Shown one piece after another: positions 48,593 through 49,653 of a DNA stretch of 49,653 nt. The first letter of the stretch is position 1. The number at the start of each line of letters is the position of its first letter. This stretch comes from Acinetobacter sp. (GTDB lineage Bacteria > Pseudomonadota > Gammaproteobacteria > Pseudomonadales > Moraxellaceae), in assembly GCA_031277915.1 (NCBI GenBank), contig JAITLL010000074.1, forward strand, positions 1-49,653, in the 5' to 3' direction. The notes under the pieces are model-generated. The model had not been told where the DNA came from and searched no databases. It saw nothing but the letters and a program-made list of their open reading frames with translations. Made by a program: the position numbers and the translations under genes.

Positions 48593-48650
48593 AATTTAAA
48601 AATAAGACTTACATAATAAGACCCGTGATGGGCATGAAAAGGGAACCGTT

Positions 48651-49226
48651 ATGGAAACAATATTGGGTTTATGTATTGGTGTGGGTTTGAGCGCTGCCTG
48701 CGGTTTTCGCGTGTTTGTGCCGCTACTGGTCATGAGCATTGCAACCATGATGGGATGGTTTGAGCCATCGAAAGGTTTTGAGTGGTTAGCTTTGCCATCG
48801 GTGTGTTTGGCTTTAAGCGTGGCAACGGTGTGTGAAATTGCAGCCTACTACATTCCGTGGGTGGATAATGCCTTAGACACAGTTGCAACCCCTGCCGCTA
48901 TGATCGCGGGCACGCTCACCACGATGGCTGTGAGTAGTGGAGAAATGTCTCAGTTTGCCAGTTGGGCAGCAGCCATTATTGTTGGTGGTGGTACGGCAGG
49001 TATGGTGCAAATGAGTACCGTTGCTGCACGCGGTGTTTCAACTGCAACCACAGGTGGCTTAGGGAATTTTGTCGTTGCGACAGGTGAGTGGATTGGAGCA
49101 ATCTTACTTTCGGTTTCAGCTATGTTAGTGCCTGCGCTTGTGGCAATAGTGGTGCTGATTGCGGTTATTTGGGCAATACGTTGGATACGTCAGAAAAAGC
49201 AACAACAGGCGCATAGTCCGTTATAG
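48651..49226 (+). CDS. DUF4126-type membrane protein
   Basis: The 191-residue protein has about five hydrophobic segments, many Ala, Gly and Val, and a basic C-terminus (IRWIRQKKQQQAH). The N-terminus ETILGLCIGVGLSAACGFRVFVPLL and the P-W-V-D-N-A-L-D-T-V-A-T-P segment at about residues 69-81 are typical of DUF4126. It is an inner-membrane protein of unknown function. Small RNA copies 1 and 2 flank it and the zinc-ribbon gene. Its end is 32 bases before the terminator end of copy 2, which points toward it. Confidence 0.85.
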   Translation: METILGLCIGVGLSAACGFRVFVPLLVMSIATMMGWFEPSKGFEWLALPSVCLALSVATVCEIAAYYIPWVDNALDTVATPAAMIAGTLTTMAVSSGEMSQFASWAAAIIVGGGTAGMVQMSTVAARGVSTATTGGLGNFVVATGEWIGAILLSVSAMLVPALVAIVVLIAVIWAIRWIRQKKQQQAHSPL

Positions 49227-49257
49227 CTGTGTGTAAATATTATTTTTAAATAAGTAT

Positions 49258-49386
49258 AAAAAAAGCCCAACATCCTGTTGGGCTTTTTCGTATTTGGTTG
49301 CTAGATATGACTCCTGTCGTATCTCACATCCTGATGCATGAACCTATTATTGTTGTTTTATGTTCCGGAACATCCTGTTCCTGTAT
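49258..49386 (-). ncRNA. Repeated small RNA, copy 2
   Basis: This near-identical copy of the 48078 unit has promoter TTGGCA (49416-49421), 17 bases, TAATAT (49393-49398). It also has five CAGGA motifs and an intrinsic terminator with seven or more U. The terminator stem is GCCCAACA/TGTTGGGC: one G-C pair of copy 1 has become A-T, with both partners changed. One base is missing near 49327 compared with copies 1 and 3, which turns one CAGGATC into CAGGATG. Confidence 0.8.
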
Positions 49387-49392
49387 GACTTC

Positions 49393-49421
49393 ATATTAGG
49401 AAAAAAGCAGGGTACTGCCAA
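49393..49421 (-). promoter_or_regulatory. Promoter of small RNA copy 2
   Basis: On the minus strand TTGGCA and TAATAT are 17 bases apart, a near-consensus sigma70 promoter with the same spacing as copy 1. Confidence 0.78.
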
Positions 49422-49512
49422 TCCGCAAAAACCTTAAAAGCTTGTAAGAGAAATCTTACATTGAAGAATGATTTAGCTGTTTAAACCCTAAAAGTTCTCA
49501 ATATTCAGATAT

Positions 49513-49642
49513 AAAAAAAGCCCGACATCCTGTCGGGCTTTTTCGTATTTGGGTACTAGATATGACTCCTGTCGTATCTCACGATCCTGATGCATGAACC
49601 TATTATTGTTGTTTTATGTTCCGGAACATCCTGTTCCTGTAT
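49513..49642 (-). ncRNA. Repeated small RNA, copy 3 (promoter cut by the window edge)
   Basis: A third copy in tandem with copy 2, 255 bases on. The RNA part is complete: terminator stem GCCCGACA/TGTCGGGC with seven U, five CAGGA motifs, and the GGAAC-AGGAU-GUUCC hairpin. It differs from copy 1 by only a few bases (for example GGGTAC for GGTTGC near 49551). The -10 (AATAT...) is at the very end of the window and the -35 is outside. Confidence 0.75.
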
Positions 49643-49653
49643 GACTTCATATT

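Noticed and set aside
48078-49653. The repeated units as a CRISPR array
   Set aside because: The repeats are about 130 bases, far apart, with unrelated genes between and their own promoters and terminators.

Overview
The window is a chromosomal segment of an Acinetobacter, most likely of the A. baumannii/calcoaceticus complex. The main evidence is a complete capsule (K) locus in the order typical of that group: fkpA, then wzc-wzb-wza reading leftward, gna and serotype-specific genes reading rightward, itrA, galU-ugd-gpi-gne1-pgt1, a convergent pgm, then lldP-lldR-lldD-dld, tyrB and the methylcitrate genes. The low-to-moderate G+C and the translated products fit this. No tRNA, rRNA, CRISPR array or transposase gene was recognised.

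Layout. Bases 1-8,600 hold housekeeping and envelope genes: rph, a 45-residue lipoprotein in front of a Tat-exported phospholipase C, two very small ORFs, nadC, ampD, murJ and two tandem FKBP-type prolyl isomerases. Bases 8,690-33,405 are the capsule locus. The Wza/Wzb/Wzc export genes diverge from the sugar genes at about 12,560-12,680. The variable part makes a dTDP-3-acetamido-3,6-dideoxyhexose: RmlB and RmlA, a fused ketoisomerase/N-acetyltransferase, and an aminotransferase. It also encodes Gna (a UDP-HexNAc dehydrogenase), a WzxE-like flippase, four glycosyltransferases, a Wzy polymerase and a small initiating transferase. One initiating transferase plus four glycosyltransferases suggests a K unit of up to five sugars. 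I could not assign a KL type from sequence alone.

Bases 33,600-39,400 are the lactate-use operon. Its promoter is flanked by two near-identical LldR-type operators 105 bp apart. tyrB follows on the minus strand. The propionate (2-methylcitrate) cluster comes next: a GntR regulator, prpB, prpC and acnD. The regulator's promoter carries TTGTCnACAA-type palindromes, and no prpF is visible. Dispersed intergenic repeats lie after plc, between lldD and dld, and between prpB and prpC. They share a TAAGACTCCGTCGTG-like end, and one has 15-bp terminal inverted repeats.

The right end (46,860-49,653) starts with an AT-rich stretch holding two orphan membrane-anchored hypothetical genes. The most striking feature follows: three copies of a roughly 130-nt minus-strand small RNA unit. 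Copies 1 and 2 each have a sigma70-like promoter with 17-bp spacing; the third promoter is cut by the window edge. Each unit has its own intrinsic terminator and five CAGGA motifs, several of them in hairpin loops. Copies 1 and 2 flank a zinc-ribbon gene and a DUF4126-type membrane protein gene. A compensatory base-pair change between copies supports RNA function. The CAGGA-in-loop pattern recalls CsrA/RsmA-titrating RNAs, but that function is inference.
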